The position numbers and the translations under genes are program-made. 64,000 nucleotides of DNA from Periplaneta americana (Eukaryota; Arthropoda; Insecta; Blattodea; Blattidae), in assembly GCF_040183065.1 (NCBI RefSeq), contig NC_091126.1, positions 138,793,204 to 138,857,203 of the forward strand, given 5' to 3'. The notes under the pieces were generated by a model. It had not been told where the DNA came from and did not search any database. It worked only from the letters and a program-made list of their open reading frames with translations. This document shows positions 33,345 to 45,987 of the stretch, in pieces (positions within the stretch are counted from its first letter, which is position 1; each line of letters begins with the position of its first letter).

Positions 33345-33581
33345 TGAAGGGTTCAGAGCCATAGTGCGCCAAGCGCCATTTATTAAAAACGGAGAAACAA
33401 AGGTTAAAGTTAAGTAAATACCATAGTTTAATGAAGATTGACATATAATTTAGTTTTAATATTTATGCTTTGTATTACTTGCTATATTATTCATTGAATT
33501 TTGGTAATAACTTCATTTTAATCCTTGTTTTCTACGGTTTCAGTAAATGGCGCTTGGTCCACTATGGTTCTGAACCCTTCA
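33345..33581. mobile_element. Palindromic MITE-like element, 237 bp
   Basis: TGAAGGGTTCAGAGCCATAG and AAGCGCCATTTA on the left pair with their complements on the right (CACTATGGTTCTGAACCC). Arms are about 68 bp around a loop of about 100 bp. No target duplication seen. Confidence 0.7.
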
Positions 33582-34630
33582 CATTAACGTTATGTTTTAT
33601 ATTTCTTAGAAATGCAAATTTATATGAGAATTTATTTTCTATTTATATAACCATATGTAAACATTATACATTTATAATGTTATTTATTTCTGTGATGTAT
33701 GTTATTCAAAGTTACAAAACCTTTCCACGGCGACCAAATGCTATTTCGAGAATCATGAGCAAGATTCGAAGCGCACGAGAATGACGAGACGAGACTCGAA
33801 ATACAAATGCAACGAACACAGCGAGCGAGAGCGGCAGTTAGTTTCGTTCATCTTTAGTTACTACCTAGCGAACTGCAATAAACGAGAGCTTGGAGCATTT
33901 TCCACACTCCGGTCGGCTGCGCTAACGGTTACTGTGTATCAAAGGTGCATGCAGACAGGTTATTTCACATGTCCATAAAACAACATATTGTCGCGCGTAA
34001 TTGGATAGGCCTAAATGGTGATGAATAGGGCTAGGATTTTTGTGCCCTAAAAATCGCTAAAATATGCTGTATAAAATATATACTTATGACCTAAAAGAAT
34101 CCATAAATATGCTCTACACTATAAAAAATATAACATAACAAATTTAAATATTTTTATAGATTTATTTTATGGCAGTGATCGTCAACTCGACTGAAAACGG
34201 GCATGGGTGCTCAGCAGTGCTTCCGTGCGGGACAAGCGTGCATTACTTTGTGCTCGACATTATACAACCCTATCTCCCGCTTGGTAGTGGCTCTAGGCAG
34301 AAGTTGGCTGCAATGTTGAATAGAAGTAGTAGGCTATGTCTCAACAGTCGTCAGGAATTTCGTTCACATTTTAAGGAGTTGAACGTATGATGTTAGATTT
34401 CAAGATTTTTATGACCTAGCATTGGGAAAAATCATTCTTTTTCTGGAACTTTTCCAAGATTTTCGTTTCCAAGAAAGTAATAGTTTCAAAGACCAGTTCA
34501 GAAATAACAGCAAGCGTCTGACATAAAGTAATAATCACCAAACTTTTATATTGTTTCGGAACTAGTTCTGTTTTCAAAATTCTTAGACCAAAAATGCAAT
34601 TTGAACCACGAGAGCTGTTACAGTCAGGTG
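33582..34630. other. Spacer without recognisable gene
   Basis: AGGATTTTTGTGCCCTAAAA at 34031 recalls the CCTAAAAT subterminal motifs of the hAT element at 43.9 kb, possibly a decayed relative. Confidence 0.3.
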
Positions 34631-35936
34631 TAACAGTAATTTATACTTACTTACATACTGGCTTTTAAGGAACCCGGAGGTTCATTGTCACCCTCACATA
34701 AGCCCGCCATTGGTCCCTATCCTGAGCAACATTAATCCAGTCTCTATCATTATATCCCCCCTCCCTCAAATCCATTTTAATATTATCCTCCCATCTACGT
34801 CTCGGCCTCCCCAAAGGTCTTTTTCTCTCCGGCCTCCCAACTAACACTCTATATGCTTTTCTGGATTCGCCCATACGTGCTATATGCCCTGTCCTCCTCA
34901 AACGTCTGGATTTAATGTTCCTAATTATGTCAGGTGAAGAATTCAATGCGTGCAGCTCTGCGTTGTGTAACTTTCTCCATTCTCCTGTAACTTCATCCCT
35001 CTTAGCCCCAAATATTTTCCTAAGAACCTTATTCTCAAACACTCTTAATCTCTGTTCCTCTCTCAAAGTGAGAGTCCAAGTTTCACAACCATATAGAAGA
35101 ATCGGTAATATAACTGTTTTATAAATTCTAACTTTCAGATTTTTTGACAGCAGACTACATGACAAAAGCTTCTCAACCGAATAATAACAGGCATTTCCCA
35201 TATTTACTCCGCATTTAATTTCCTCCCGAGTGTCACTTATATTTGTTACCTTTGCTCCAAGATATTTGAATTTTTCCACCCATTCGAAGGATAAATCTCC
35301 AACTTTTATAGTTCCATTTCGTACAATATTCTGGTCACGAGACATAATCATATACTTAGTCTTTTCGGGATTTACTTCCAACCCTATCGCTTTACTGGCT
35401 TCAAGTAGAATTTCCGTGTTTTCCCTAATCGTTTGTGGATTTTCTCCTAACATATTCACGTCATCCGCATAGACAAGAAGCTGATGTAATCCATTGAACT
35501 CCAAACCCTCTCTGTTATCCTGAACTATCATAATGGCATATTCCAGAGCGAAGTTAAAAAGTAGAGGTGACAATGCATCTCCCTGCTTTAGCCCGCAGAG
35601 AATTGGAAAAGCATCAAATAGAAACTGGCCTATACGGACTCTGCTGTAAGTTTCACTAAGACACATTTTAATTAATCGAACTAGTTTCTTGGGAATACGA
35701 AATCCAATAAGAGTATTATATAAAACTTCTCTCTTAACCGAGCCGTACGCCTCTTTGAAATCTATAAATAACTGATGTACTGTACCCTTATACTACCATT
35801 TTTTCTCCAATATCTGTCGAATACAAAAAATTTGATCAATAGTCGACCTATTAGGCCTAAAACCACACTGATGATCCCCAATAATTTCATGTACATATGG
35901 AGTTAATCTTCTCAAAAGGATAACAGTAATTTATAC
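34631..35936 (-). mobile_element. RTE-like non-LTR insertion with 16-bp target duplication
   Basis: TAACAGTAATTTATAC is present without mismatch at 34631-34646 and 35921-35936. The element (34647-35920) is 5' truncated inside the RT domain and ends on the minus strand in a short GTAAGTAAG-type tail right after the stop. It is the longest and best preserved copy in the window. Confidence 0.95.
34665..35920 (-). pseudogene. Reverse transcriptase (RTE-like), 5' truncated, one internal stop
   Basis: The frame runs from the truncation point to the stop at 34665. RT motifs appear in order: GDHQCGFRPNRSTIDQIF (motif 1), [19 protein letters not shown] (motif 3/A, first catalytic Asp), [19 protein letters not shown] (motif 4), [15 protein letters not shown] (motif 5/C, catalytic YADD), then KFKYLGAKV (motif 7) and the C-terminal [18 protein letters not shown] region. 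A TAG replaces a sense codon in KKW*YKG near 35794; the rest (333 codons from the internal Met) is uninterrupted. Endonuclease and N-terminal RT parts are missing through truncation. RT activity of the family would copy its own RNA at a nicked target, but this copy cannot do so. Confidence 0.93.
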
Positions 35937-36079
35937 AAACCATAAAGCATGGCAATAATTTGATCATTCCTCCTTTTAAATAACGGATATTACTTCTACG
36001 TGATATTAGTCTATTAAGGCTTCTTAATTTATTTTCAATAAACATTGAGATTAGTTGGGCTACGTTTGCAGTGTTGTTA

Positions 36080-36290
36080 CCGTAGTCATTCATTCATAGT
36101 GTTCTGCCCAAGGGCAGGTATTTCACTGCAAATTCAGCATTCTCCAGTCTTTCTATTTTCTGCCTTCCTCTTAGTCTCCGCATGTGATCCATATAATATC
36201 TTAATGTCGTCTATCGTCTGATATCTTCTTCTGCTCCAGACTCTTCTCCCGTTCACCATTCCTTCCAGTGTATCCTTCAGAAGGCAGATA
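36080..36290 (-). mobile_element. 3' end of another non-LTR family
   Basis: Minus strand: KDTLEGMVNGRRVWSRRRYQ, then DDIKILYGSHAETKRKAENR, followed by a short 3' UTR and an ATGAATGAATGACTA tail. This is a recurrent RT C-terminus that I associate with cockroach retroelements. It is truncated at about 36290. Confidence 0.7.
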
Positions 36291-36386
36291 TGTTACAATT
36301 TACAAATTTTTTAACACAATACAGTGCGGTATATAATTTTGTGTAATTTTTTTCCTTTTATATTGTAAAACAGTGGCTTTGAAATA

Positions 36387-36433
36387 GTAGTAGTAGTAGT
36401 AATAATAATACTAATAATATTAATAATAATAAT

Positions 36434-36464
<31 letters not shown>

Positions 36465-36465
36465 G
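36387..36465. repeat. (TAG)n(AAT)n microsatellite
   Basis: Short TAG run passing into interrupted AAT units. Confidence 0.9.
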
Positions 36466-38849
36466 GCACAATCTCACAATTTGATTTTCTATATTAATAG
36501 GAAACAATGTAACTGAAGCTGATTCGCCAATCAGATTGATTATTTAATATTGAAACGCGCCCTGGAAATTCATTGTAATAAAAAATTTCGCTCTCCTTCC
36601 AACATACTCAATTCTGAAGGAACTACTGTACACCCAAGGAGAATATTTAGGCTGGAACTGTTATGGTCTCTGAGAGAGTATCTGGAGTGTTCCAGACAAG
36701 ATAGTTGGACGGTACGTTACACAGTACTCCAGTTCCTATGAGAAAGATTCTGTCAGAAACTACTCCTGTTATTTTGGAACAAATTGTTCCGACCTACAGT
36801 TCTTTTTCTGGAACTGTTATTTTCTCGGAACTGTTTTGAAAGTACAGTTAAGTTATTTTTCTCTATCTCTATCGTAGACCCATCTACTGTGGATTTAGAT
36901 TGTGCTCCTGCTTAGCTTCAGCTACAAATGACAGACTGATAGTGTGATAATGAACTGAAGGTGATGTACGTGCTGTATAAAAGCAGGAAAAAGTCTGTGT
37001 GATTTTTATTCACATTTTCCATTAGTCAGATTTCTCAGGCTTCATGAGAAGCTTTCGACAGACAGTACATGTTCGGATTCACATACAGACACGAACATTG
37101 TTTTCTTTAGTGAAAATAAATAAATTCCACCACAGAACTAGCCAATTCATCTGACTACAATCTACAAAATTTTCTCAGTTCATGCACTGCCCAGATCATA
37201 GTGTATAATATTGAGCAATCAGTACGCAATAAAGAGGCTAAAAAATCTCGTAATGGCAATACAGAATATCAGGAAATATTTTTACTAATGGTCATGCCTT
37301 AACAAAATGAAAAGAAAAAGTAGAAATTTAAAATGTAGTATAGTATTCAGTTTTATTCAGTTTTTATTTCATCCCTAACTTATCAACCAATTGCTTTCAT
37401 AAATGTAAATACCAGTATTAGGCATTCACATTCCTTTAAATTTAATTTGATTAGTATGAGAAACATTTATTATCACGAAAAAGCAGCCATCATCGCAAGC
37501 CTCCGCTGTGCCCACGGCAGAGAAAAACACGAGCGCAGCGGGCTTCAGCGCTGCCCGAGATGACGTAACAGTGCATCGAGTTGACGACCACTGTTTTATG
37601 GTATGGACTATACGTAGAATGACAAACGGAAGAAAAAAAAGTGAAATTAAAAAAAATGTTTCTAGGCAAATAAATTTTATTCGAAAGACAAAATATTAAC
37701 TTAATTTCATAAACTTTCATTGTATCTATATTATGAGATCTGAGATGCAATGTACAATGAATACCTTGCGCAAATTTTCAAATTCAAATAATCAGCCATT
37801 TCTCTCGGGGCGTTACCATAATAGAGTGCTACAAACATTGAGCAAAGACTATTTTTCCCTACTTATCTGTGTGTCATTCAAGAAAACGTGCAAGAAAAGT
37901 TTTGTTATGTTTAACATGTAGAATCATGTCTTAAATTTTGGTGCATCGGTCACCTCTCACACTGTATTTCATTTAGCTAACCTAGAAAGGAACTATATTT
38001 CTAATTTTTTTATCAATTATAACTACAAAATTACATATTCTTACGCATTTATCACAACAATTGTTACAAATCACACAACTTGTAGCAAATTGTTGTTTTA
38101 GAATTCAATTTTGCATGCTAATGTACAGTCTTAAAGAATTTACAAAAGTGGCACGGTATAAATAAAGTTCCTGATAATTTAAAAGTTTCTATGACGTTGT
38201 CGATCATGTGTCACTGGCAATGGAGGGCATTTTGAGCATCTCTTGTAATTGCGTGTAATGTTTTCGAGAAAAAAAATTTGTTTGTTTTCCAATTTTGATT
38301 TTGCCTAGGTATAGATATAAACTTTGATTTCAAGATTCCACATTTTGTTTTCGACATTCAGAATTCCATCACTTAAACAGGAAACATTTACGTTAATTTA
38401 ACTTTATTCAGTCTAAAATTAAATGTAAATAATACCGTGTGCTGTAATGATTTATTTCCATTAGTGTTAATTTAATGAAAGACAAGCCATGTCAGTAAAA
38501 TTATTATAATTTATTTCTGATATCACAAGATGCCTATTTCCGTTTAAAATTGCAACCACTAAGCCACAAGCGAATTATCTCATTCCCTTCCTATCCTAAA
38601 GAGTGACGGAGACGAATGCTAGGAGTTTCTTTTGTTTACGTATGCTATGGATCTACATCGTTTTGAACTGCTCACTCTTCCCGCCACAATGCAGACCGCA
38701 CTGCCTAGAGTTATTGCAGTAGACGTGATATTCCCAAATGTTTCATAGAAACACAACGATTTCTTCTAAAATGGTGAATGTTAGAAAAAAATATATATAT
38801 ATTATTCAGTTTACAATGCCTTTTGACCTTTTCTAACAGCCAAATATTA
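36466..38849. other. Spacer without recognisable gene
   Basis: A GC-richer patch at 37497-37600 contains GAGCGCAGCGGGCTTCAGCG, with local hairpin potential. GGAACTGTTAT-like phrases recur at 36655-36840. I can name no element. Confidence 0.35.
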
Positions 38850-38857
38850 ATTTGCAG

Positions 38858-39610
38858 TCACTGATAAATGTATCGCACTGCAAGATACCACTCCCCTACA
38901 TCTCTGCATAGGTCTTCTCCTAATTGTCTTCTTTCCATAGCTTCGAGAATGCCCTTTTTCCATGTTGTCATAGGTCTTCCTCTTTTTCTTCTTCTTGATG
39001 GGGTCGAATCATATGCCAACCTTGGTAATCGTTCCGTATTCAATCGCATCATACGCCCATACCATATTAGTTGTTTTGTGAAAATATCCTCTACAATATC
39101 ATTCTTAACTTGCATTTTCTCTCTGATTATATGGTTTCTAATTTTACCTCTTCTTGAAATGCCTGCTGGTCATCTCCAATAATCCATTTCTAAGGCCAAA
39201 AATCTATTTTTCAATGCGTTTTGCAATTGCCAACTTTCTGTCCTATATAAAGTTGTACTTCTCACAATTGATTTATAAATTTTATGTTTAGTTTCAGTTC
39301 TGATTTTATTATCCCATAATACTTGATTAGCAGTGGATATTGCATATTTTCCTTTCTTCAAACATTCTTTCATTTCTACATGGTTCCTTCCATCATCTGT
39401 GATTATAACACCTAAATACTTGTATTTATTAGTATATTTAATCACTCCTTTATTTTCAAGTATCATATTTTCTTTCTTTCCCCCCATGCCCATTTAATGA
39501 GATTTTTCAAAATTAAACGTTAATCCAGATTTTTCATATTCTTCAGAAAAAATACTTAATTAGATTTTTCAAATGACTCCTCAAAATCTATTAGCAGTTT
39601 CATTTTGGTT
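38858..39610 (-). pseudogene. Reverse transcriptase C-terminal half, third non-LTR family
   Basis: Minus strand: NKYKYLGVIITDDGRNHVEM (motif 7 region), KGKYAISTANQVLWDNKIRT, KHKIYKSIVRSTTLY, FLALEMDYWR, an in-frame TGA, then SRRGKIRNHIIREKMQVKND and RRRKRGRPMTTWKKGILEAM. One continuous frame apart from that TGA. Upstream pieces to 39610 are frameshifted. This family differs in sequence from the RTE-like and jockey-like copies. Confidence 0.85.
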
Positions 39611-40920
39611 CAATGGTTACCTACCATCCTGTATATAATTTACCCTAAAGCTCTACCTTGTGGAACGTCAAAATTTACATATTGAATTTCATAGATAATA
39701 TTAATTTTAGTTACATGAGCTGTACTACTTGAATATGATTAAAATAAATATTTACTCTTCTGACATCAGAAAAAAATTAAATCTGTCATGGAATGTCACA
39801 CAGAGATATGCCTTTATCGCCATCATTATTTAAAATCTTTGATATATCAATGACGCACTTCTGTACGCTAATGTATTTGGATGTAATCCATTAGGGGCGC
39901 TATTGTCATTGGTTATATCACAAAGTTTAAAACCTTTACGCTAGACGGGTTCACCGTTCAGTCACACACTGTCTACTGAACAAAGTGTGGTAATTGTAAC
40001 CATTGTTGTGTATAAAATATAAGACTCTCATATAAATGTGGCAGATATTGCACAAGCTAAAATTGCCATACACATATTCAATCGACAGCATGTGATCGAA
40101 TGATGAGACCATCTACTGGAAATGGTCTGAACTACTTCGTTTATTCAGCGATACTAGCGCCACTAGCAATCACACCGTAAATATATCAGTGTTAAGATTA
40201 GCTGTATGAATCGCTGCCACTTCCCTATCTTCGGAGAAATCTGCGTCAGTGGACCTTAGCTGAAGTTTAGTAAGGCTGCATAGAAGCAGAACACTAAGTA
40301 ACTTAACAAAATACCAATGAGAGAAGAATGGTCACATATTTCAGATATGGTCATGCAGGTATCATATTTAACTCTGGATAAAAACGAAGATGGCATAGAA
40401 TGAGAGGTTTACGAAATTGGGATGATATAATAAAACAAATAATTGCAAACAAGCGGCAAGCATATCAAAAATATATTTGCATCACAGAGTAAGATGATAG
40501 AATGAATTACCATGAAAAACAAGAAATTGCCAAGTGCGAATTTAAAAAATACCAAAGACGAAATTGGGAAAAAAGTTGTCTTCTATCTTGAAAATAATAT
40601 AACACGATGTCAATCACAATTAATACATAAACTATTGCAATTTGTTAGAGAAAATAAGAAAGTGTAAGATTAAATACAATTTTTACGGAAACAAAGTAAA
40701 TTATTATAATCATTTACAGCATTAAAACACTGCTACTCTGATGTTACCATATTCTAATAATTTTCTAACATAGGTCATTAGCATGAATGCATTTCTTACA
40801 AACTTACGAAACATGAAAAGCAACATAGAACCACTGTTTAAATATGCAGGACAAGCTTTTCTCTTAAAATTACACTCTTTTCTGAAAGTGATATGGAATG
40901 AACAAGAACCCTTAAAAATT
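39611..40920. other. Spacer without recognisable gene
   Basis: Probably further decayed retroelement sequence upstream of the next feature, but not translatable with confidence. Confidence 0.3.
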
Positions 40921-42150
40921 GGTCTAAATCTATTGTAATTGCAATATATTACTCGTAGGAAGATAATCTAAACGACTCTGACAATTACATAGGAATAAGC
41001 CTATTAAACACGAAACTCGAAATGTTTGCAAATATAATAAAAACAGACTCCACGGTTACTACGAACATATTTTGGAAGAACAAAACGGTTTTCGAAAAGG
41101 AGCATCATGTTGCGATGGATATTTTACTTTGAAAGTGTTAATAGGAAAACAGAGAGAATTTAATATGGAAAAACATCGCTTTCATAGACTTCAAAAAAGC
41201 ATTTGATAAAATTCATCGCCATATCTTGTTAAAAAACTATTAAATGGCAATATACCACATGAAATTATTCAAAACAAATTTCACTTACAAAAAAAATTCA
41301 ATTGCAGTAAAAGCTGGAGATACTTTATCATCTTGAAGCAAAATGAATTCAGGTGTTAGACAAAGTTGTGGACTTTCTCCGCTTTTATTTAATATCTATA
41401 TGAACACTACCACAACATAGGTATATAATTGTAAACCGACAACTAAATTTATATAGGCGTATATTGATTGTTATTGAAGATGACTTGATACTTTTAGTCT
41501 CTATAGATGACCTACAACGATTTGTACATGATTTTAAATCAATAGCAAGTATGAATTCATTGTAAATTTCTACTGATAAATCTAAATTTATGACTCTTTA
41601 CGGAAAAGAACATTACCAAGAAAAACTTGTATCAGTAGTCAACTATTAGAGAGAATAAATTAATTCGGTTCCCTTAGTTATAAAATATCATTTATGGCAG
41701 AATCAGGTATACCTGACAAAATTCTTAAATTTTAATAAATGTATGGGTATCATCAACAACATTATGAAACCATGATTAGTCCAAAAACATACACGCCTCG
41801 GTCTTTATAAAACATTTGCGAGAGCTGTTTTATGTTATGACAGTGAAGCTTGGACTCTTCGAAAACGAGATGGAAATCGGATTACTGCCAGTGAACTGAA
41901 GTTCATGCGCCGCACAGCAGGCAATAGAAAATGGGAAAGGAAAAGAAATTAAGATGTTTTGAACGAGCTCCAAAAGACATCTTTTTGGATCACATACATC
42001 AATACCAAACCAATTGTCTTCAATATGTAAATCGAATGTCAAACAACAGAATACCAAAAGAAAATCTAAATTATAATCCAATAGGAAAAAAGTAGTTAGG
42101 ACTTCCTAAAAAGCGGAGGAAGGAAAGAAAACTTTGTTAGACTGTAACAG
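40921..42150 (+). pseudogene. Reverse transcriptase, heavily mutated, fourth non-LTR copy
   Basis: Motifs scattered over three frames: NYIGISLLNTKLEMFANIIK, EEQNGFRKGASCCDGYFTLK, FIDFKKAFDKIHRHILL, NSGVRQSCGLSPLLFNIYM, EDDLILL in place of the YADD loop, KTFARAVLCYDSEAWTLRKR, ELKFMRRTAGNRKW and GLPKKRR. Order and spacing fit an RT from motif 0 to the C-terminus. Many indels and stops mark it as the oldest RT in the window. Confidence 0.85.
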
Positions 42151-43892
42151 TTCTTCAAAGGACTACAACCTATGAGTATGATCATGTATAGAAGCAGATC
42201 CAAATGGTTGCAAAATTACAGAGGTAAGAAAGATGTACGATCCGAATATCGCCTTCCTTTCACTTTTGTTTCGGTTGATATATTGTTGTAGCATATAATA
42301 GTAACAAATTTGAATGCTTAATAATACGAAAAAATTACGTCAATCAGTCTAATTGCCGTGTTATAATATGGAAGATGATATTTTTTTATTTTAAATAGCG
42401 ATCCAACAGCAGGAGCATCTTGATTCCCGGTAAGTGGTATTTACCGCCGAATCATGTCACAAGAAAATATGTCTAAACAAGAGTAGAAAATGACTGAGGT
42501 GAATGTGGTCACTTTAGCTCTTTCGAGGCTCTTGGTGTACGGGCATAATTATATAGGGAAAGTTAGCTTCGGTGGACTATGTTACATCGCAATCACACAA
42601 TGCAGTATTTCATTTAGATAAATCGTAATTAAGAAATTAAACAATAGTAACAATTGTAACAAGAAACCCAAAAATTCTGCATTATCATTAGCATTCATTA
42701 CGAGTGGTATAATTCCATCATCTGTAGTGCACTCTGGATAGTGTCTGCCGAACTAAGTGGTTTACGATATTCTACACTAGCGATATCTATGTGTCACACT
42801 TGCAGATTTGAGGCAAATAATGGAAAGTTAAGGGTCCTGCCATTCCTAAAAAGAAATTATTCCAAATAGGCCTAACTACGTATTTCTAATATATCGCTGA
42901 ATTAGAACCTTCATTTTACGTTTGCTTCCGAGAAAGACGTACATCTTAAGTGTGATTCTCTACAGCGAAGGAAGTCATCACAACTACAACGACGGTCTTC
43001 TTCTAAAAAATTTAAAAAAATCTGTTTAAAACCAACCACGAAATGAATCTGACGTCATTTCCTCATGATAATCGCTAGTCCTTTTACAACTAAACACCCA
43101 TTTGCTATCAGGAATGAAACAAGTTTTCGCTGATCCTGCGTGACACCTTTCCTACAAACACTTTTATACCCCCATTTCCAGATTAGTCCTGCAAAACATG
43201 TTTTGCTGTGTGATTCTAGATCACCCACGATTATTCCAAGTAAAATATATGCCCAGTATCATCTGATTCCCTGATGTGGTGCATAGTAAACAAGAACTTC
43301 AACCTGGCCGCAACTATATCGTTTCGTTCCATTAGGATTTTTCGTCCATCATTAGCGTTTCTGTATCGGAATGCGAGTTGCTTCAGTAGTCCCTTAGCGA
43401 AAGAAACTGAACCACTGTAACCTACTTTTTCGTTCAGCAGGAGTGTTAATTTCTTAGTTGTGGAGAATTTTCTTTTGTCATAAAATTAAAATCTGGTGAG
43501 ACGTACAACGGCTTTATATCGAAGTCATTTAAATTCGTCACTCTCTAAGTATATTAATATGTTTTCTAGGCGTAACGAAGCATTTCTTAGCACCTTGTGT
43601 TTCCGCTTTTTGCACTTCTCTGCATACACGTGACACGCTTCAGACACTTACTGAACACGCCTCGGCAGTTAGTTCTTGACACTTGGAAAAGTTAAGATTT
43701 TAAGGCTTTCTTCGAAAGAATATATTCTGAAGAAATTCTAGACACTATATATAATTTTCCAAACTTTGCTACTATATCCACTGAACCTATTACTTTCACC
43801 AGTACTGGTCTTACTGAACAATGTAATTGAATTTTATACTAGTAATAAAAATAAATATACTCGTATAAATTCATAACAATACACAGAAGATG
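42151..43892. other. Spacer without recognisable gene
   Basis: No convincing frame or repeat detected. Confidence 0.35.
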
Positions 43893-44339
43893 GTTATAAC
43901 TAGACTTCGGAATTTAGGTAAAAACCTATTTTAATCCTTAAAGGATAAGTACATGTTTCATATGAAACTATGCCTAAAATTGATATTTTAATAGCACCTA
44001 AAATGCCTATTTTGACGATAAAGCCTATTTTGACCTATTAAGTATGTTTTATCTCTAATAGGTCAAAACACACATTCCTATTTCAAATATTTATATTTTA
44101 AGTTCCAAAATTTATTTTTTCAGTGTGGGTTAATCGTGTCACAGAGCATATCAGGTTACAGTATCCAAATGTAAATAAATTGATTTCTACTGTAAAAAAA
44201 TCGTCAAGGCGCCAACAAGGAGTAAGATTTTCCTTTAGAAATTACCCAATGTCTCTCTGTCACCGCAACCTGTACTTACCTGCTGGGGAACATGGTTGAA
44301 AGTTGCAGAATACTACAACGATCACATTAGTGAAGTGAA

Positions 44340-45918
44340 GTGAAACACATAATTCCAAACAACATGAAACAACAACTAAAACCAATCAAACCAGAAGCAA
44401 CTAAACTAAACGCACTACCGAAAATTCATAAAGAAAACATACCCATCAGACCATTAATCAATCATCGAAATGCACTAACACACAAACTAGCCACATACAT
44501 GGACAAAACCATAAGGAACAACATAAAATGCGAGAACAAATAATAATGAAGAACAACATAGACATAGTGAATAAAATAAAAGACATACATATCCCATACA
44601 ATACAACGTTAGCAACTTTCGACATAACTAACATATACACAAACATACCCATAAAAGAGACACTATAGATACTAGAAGAAATGCTCAAAAACAACACCCC
44701 ACAAGAACATATTACAGAAATCATCCACACCACAGACATCATCACAAAACAAAACTACTTCACATACAATAACAAATATTACACACAAACCGAAGGCCTA
44801 CCCAAGGGATCACCCATTTCTAGCATACTAGCAGAAATATTCTTACACCACATAGAACAGATATACATGCTAAACAAAGACAACAAGAAACACCCATCAT
44901 CATATATTGGCACAGATACGTAGATGACATACTAATACTATACAAAGGAAACAAAAGACAGATCCAAAACCTACATCAACACATAAACAAAATACACCCA
45001 AAGCTACACTACACATTACAAATAGAAAACAACAAATCCATAAATTTTCTAGACATCGCAATAACAAAAGTAGAGAACAAACACACATTCAAAGTATACA
45101 GAAAACCCACAACAACAATAACACACATACACAACACATCCAACCACTCCACACAACACAAACAAGCTGCATTCCGAATAATGGTACACAGACTACTCAA
45201 AATACCAATGAACCAACAAGATTACAACGAAGAGCTAAACATAATCAAGTACATGTCACAAGAAAACAGATACAACCCTAACATAATAGACAACATAATA
45301 CGTAAGACAAAACATAATCACAAAAAACATAAGAATACAACACAAACACAAGAACACAAAAAATACATCACACTAACATACGAAAACAAAAACACACACA
45401 AAATTGCAATCTCATTCAAGAAATTAAATTACAACATCGCATACAGAACAAATAACACTCTACAAAAACATCTCAACACACAAACAGCACAAACAAACAA
45501 ATACAACCACACAGACGTATACAAACTCAAGTGTAACACCTGCAACAACTTCTACATAGGACAGACAGGCAGATCGTTTCGAACACGTTACAAAGAACAC
45601 ATCACACCCATAACAAAATTACAAAACACCTCCACATATGCAGAACACATCACAAATGCTAACCACACCCACAGAGACATCAACACAGACATGGAAATAC
45701 TACACATCCAACCAAAAGGCCGGAAACTAAACACACTAGTACAATATAAAATATACAGACACACAAAAACAGACCCCTACGAAATCCTCAACACACAACT
45801 CAACTTCAAAACACACCCACTCTTTAACTCTACATTATACCACAGGAACACACCCTCACAGGAAACAGAACAAGTGGCGCCAAGACCAACAACGATCAGT
45901 TCTGAAAATGACCCATAA
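44340..45918 (+). pseudogene. Penelope-type reverse transcriptase with GIY-YIG endonuclease, 5' truncated
   Basis: Segment 1 (44340-44543): LNALPKIHKENIPIRPLINH, the Penelope RT start region. Segment 2 (to about 44900): TTLATFDITNIYTNIP (motif A), EGLPKGSPISSILAEIFL (motif B), with one TAG near 44669. Segment 3, after a frameshift, runs open to 45918: WHRYVDDILILYKGNK (motif C, catalytic YVDD), KSINFLDIAITKVENKHTF, then a linker with KLKCNTCNNFYIGQTGRSFR and TRYKEHIT, the GIY-YIG nuclease (YIG and the Arg of the active site present), preceded by CxxC. RT plus GIY-YIG in this order is diagnostic of Penelope-like elements. Two frameshifts and a stop inactivate it. Confidence 0.93.
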
Positions 45919-45987
45919 TTAGGTCGAAACATGTAAACGAGTTACGTTGAAATTTAACACAGGGAAGTCTTACCATACATATTCCGA
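44341..45987 (+). mobile_element. Penelope-like element inserted in the hAT transposase
   Basis: Limits are set by where the hAT reading stops and resumes. The plus strand is strikingly rich in A and C and poor in T and G across the whole element. Flanking GAAGTGAA/GAAATGAA could be a short imperfect duplication, but the surrounding sequence is repetitive. Confidence 0.85.
45902..45930 (+). ncRNA. Degenerate hammerhead-ribozyme-like motif
   Basis: CTGAAAA-TGACC-loop-GGTC-GAAAC has the layout of a hammerhead core (CUGANGA, stem II, GAAA). Penelope-like elements are known to carry hammerhead motifs at this position after the ORF. The core G is replaced by A (CTGAAAA instead of CTGANGA), so cleavage activity is doubtful. 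Stems I and III were not established. Confidence 0.5.

Noticed and set aside
34915..35472. Plus-strand frames opposite the reverse transcriptase
   Set aside because: Shadows of the minus-strand RT frame.
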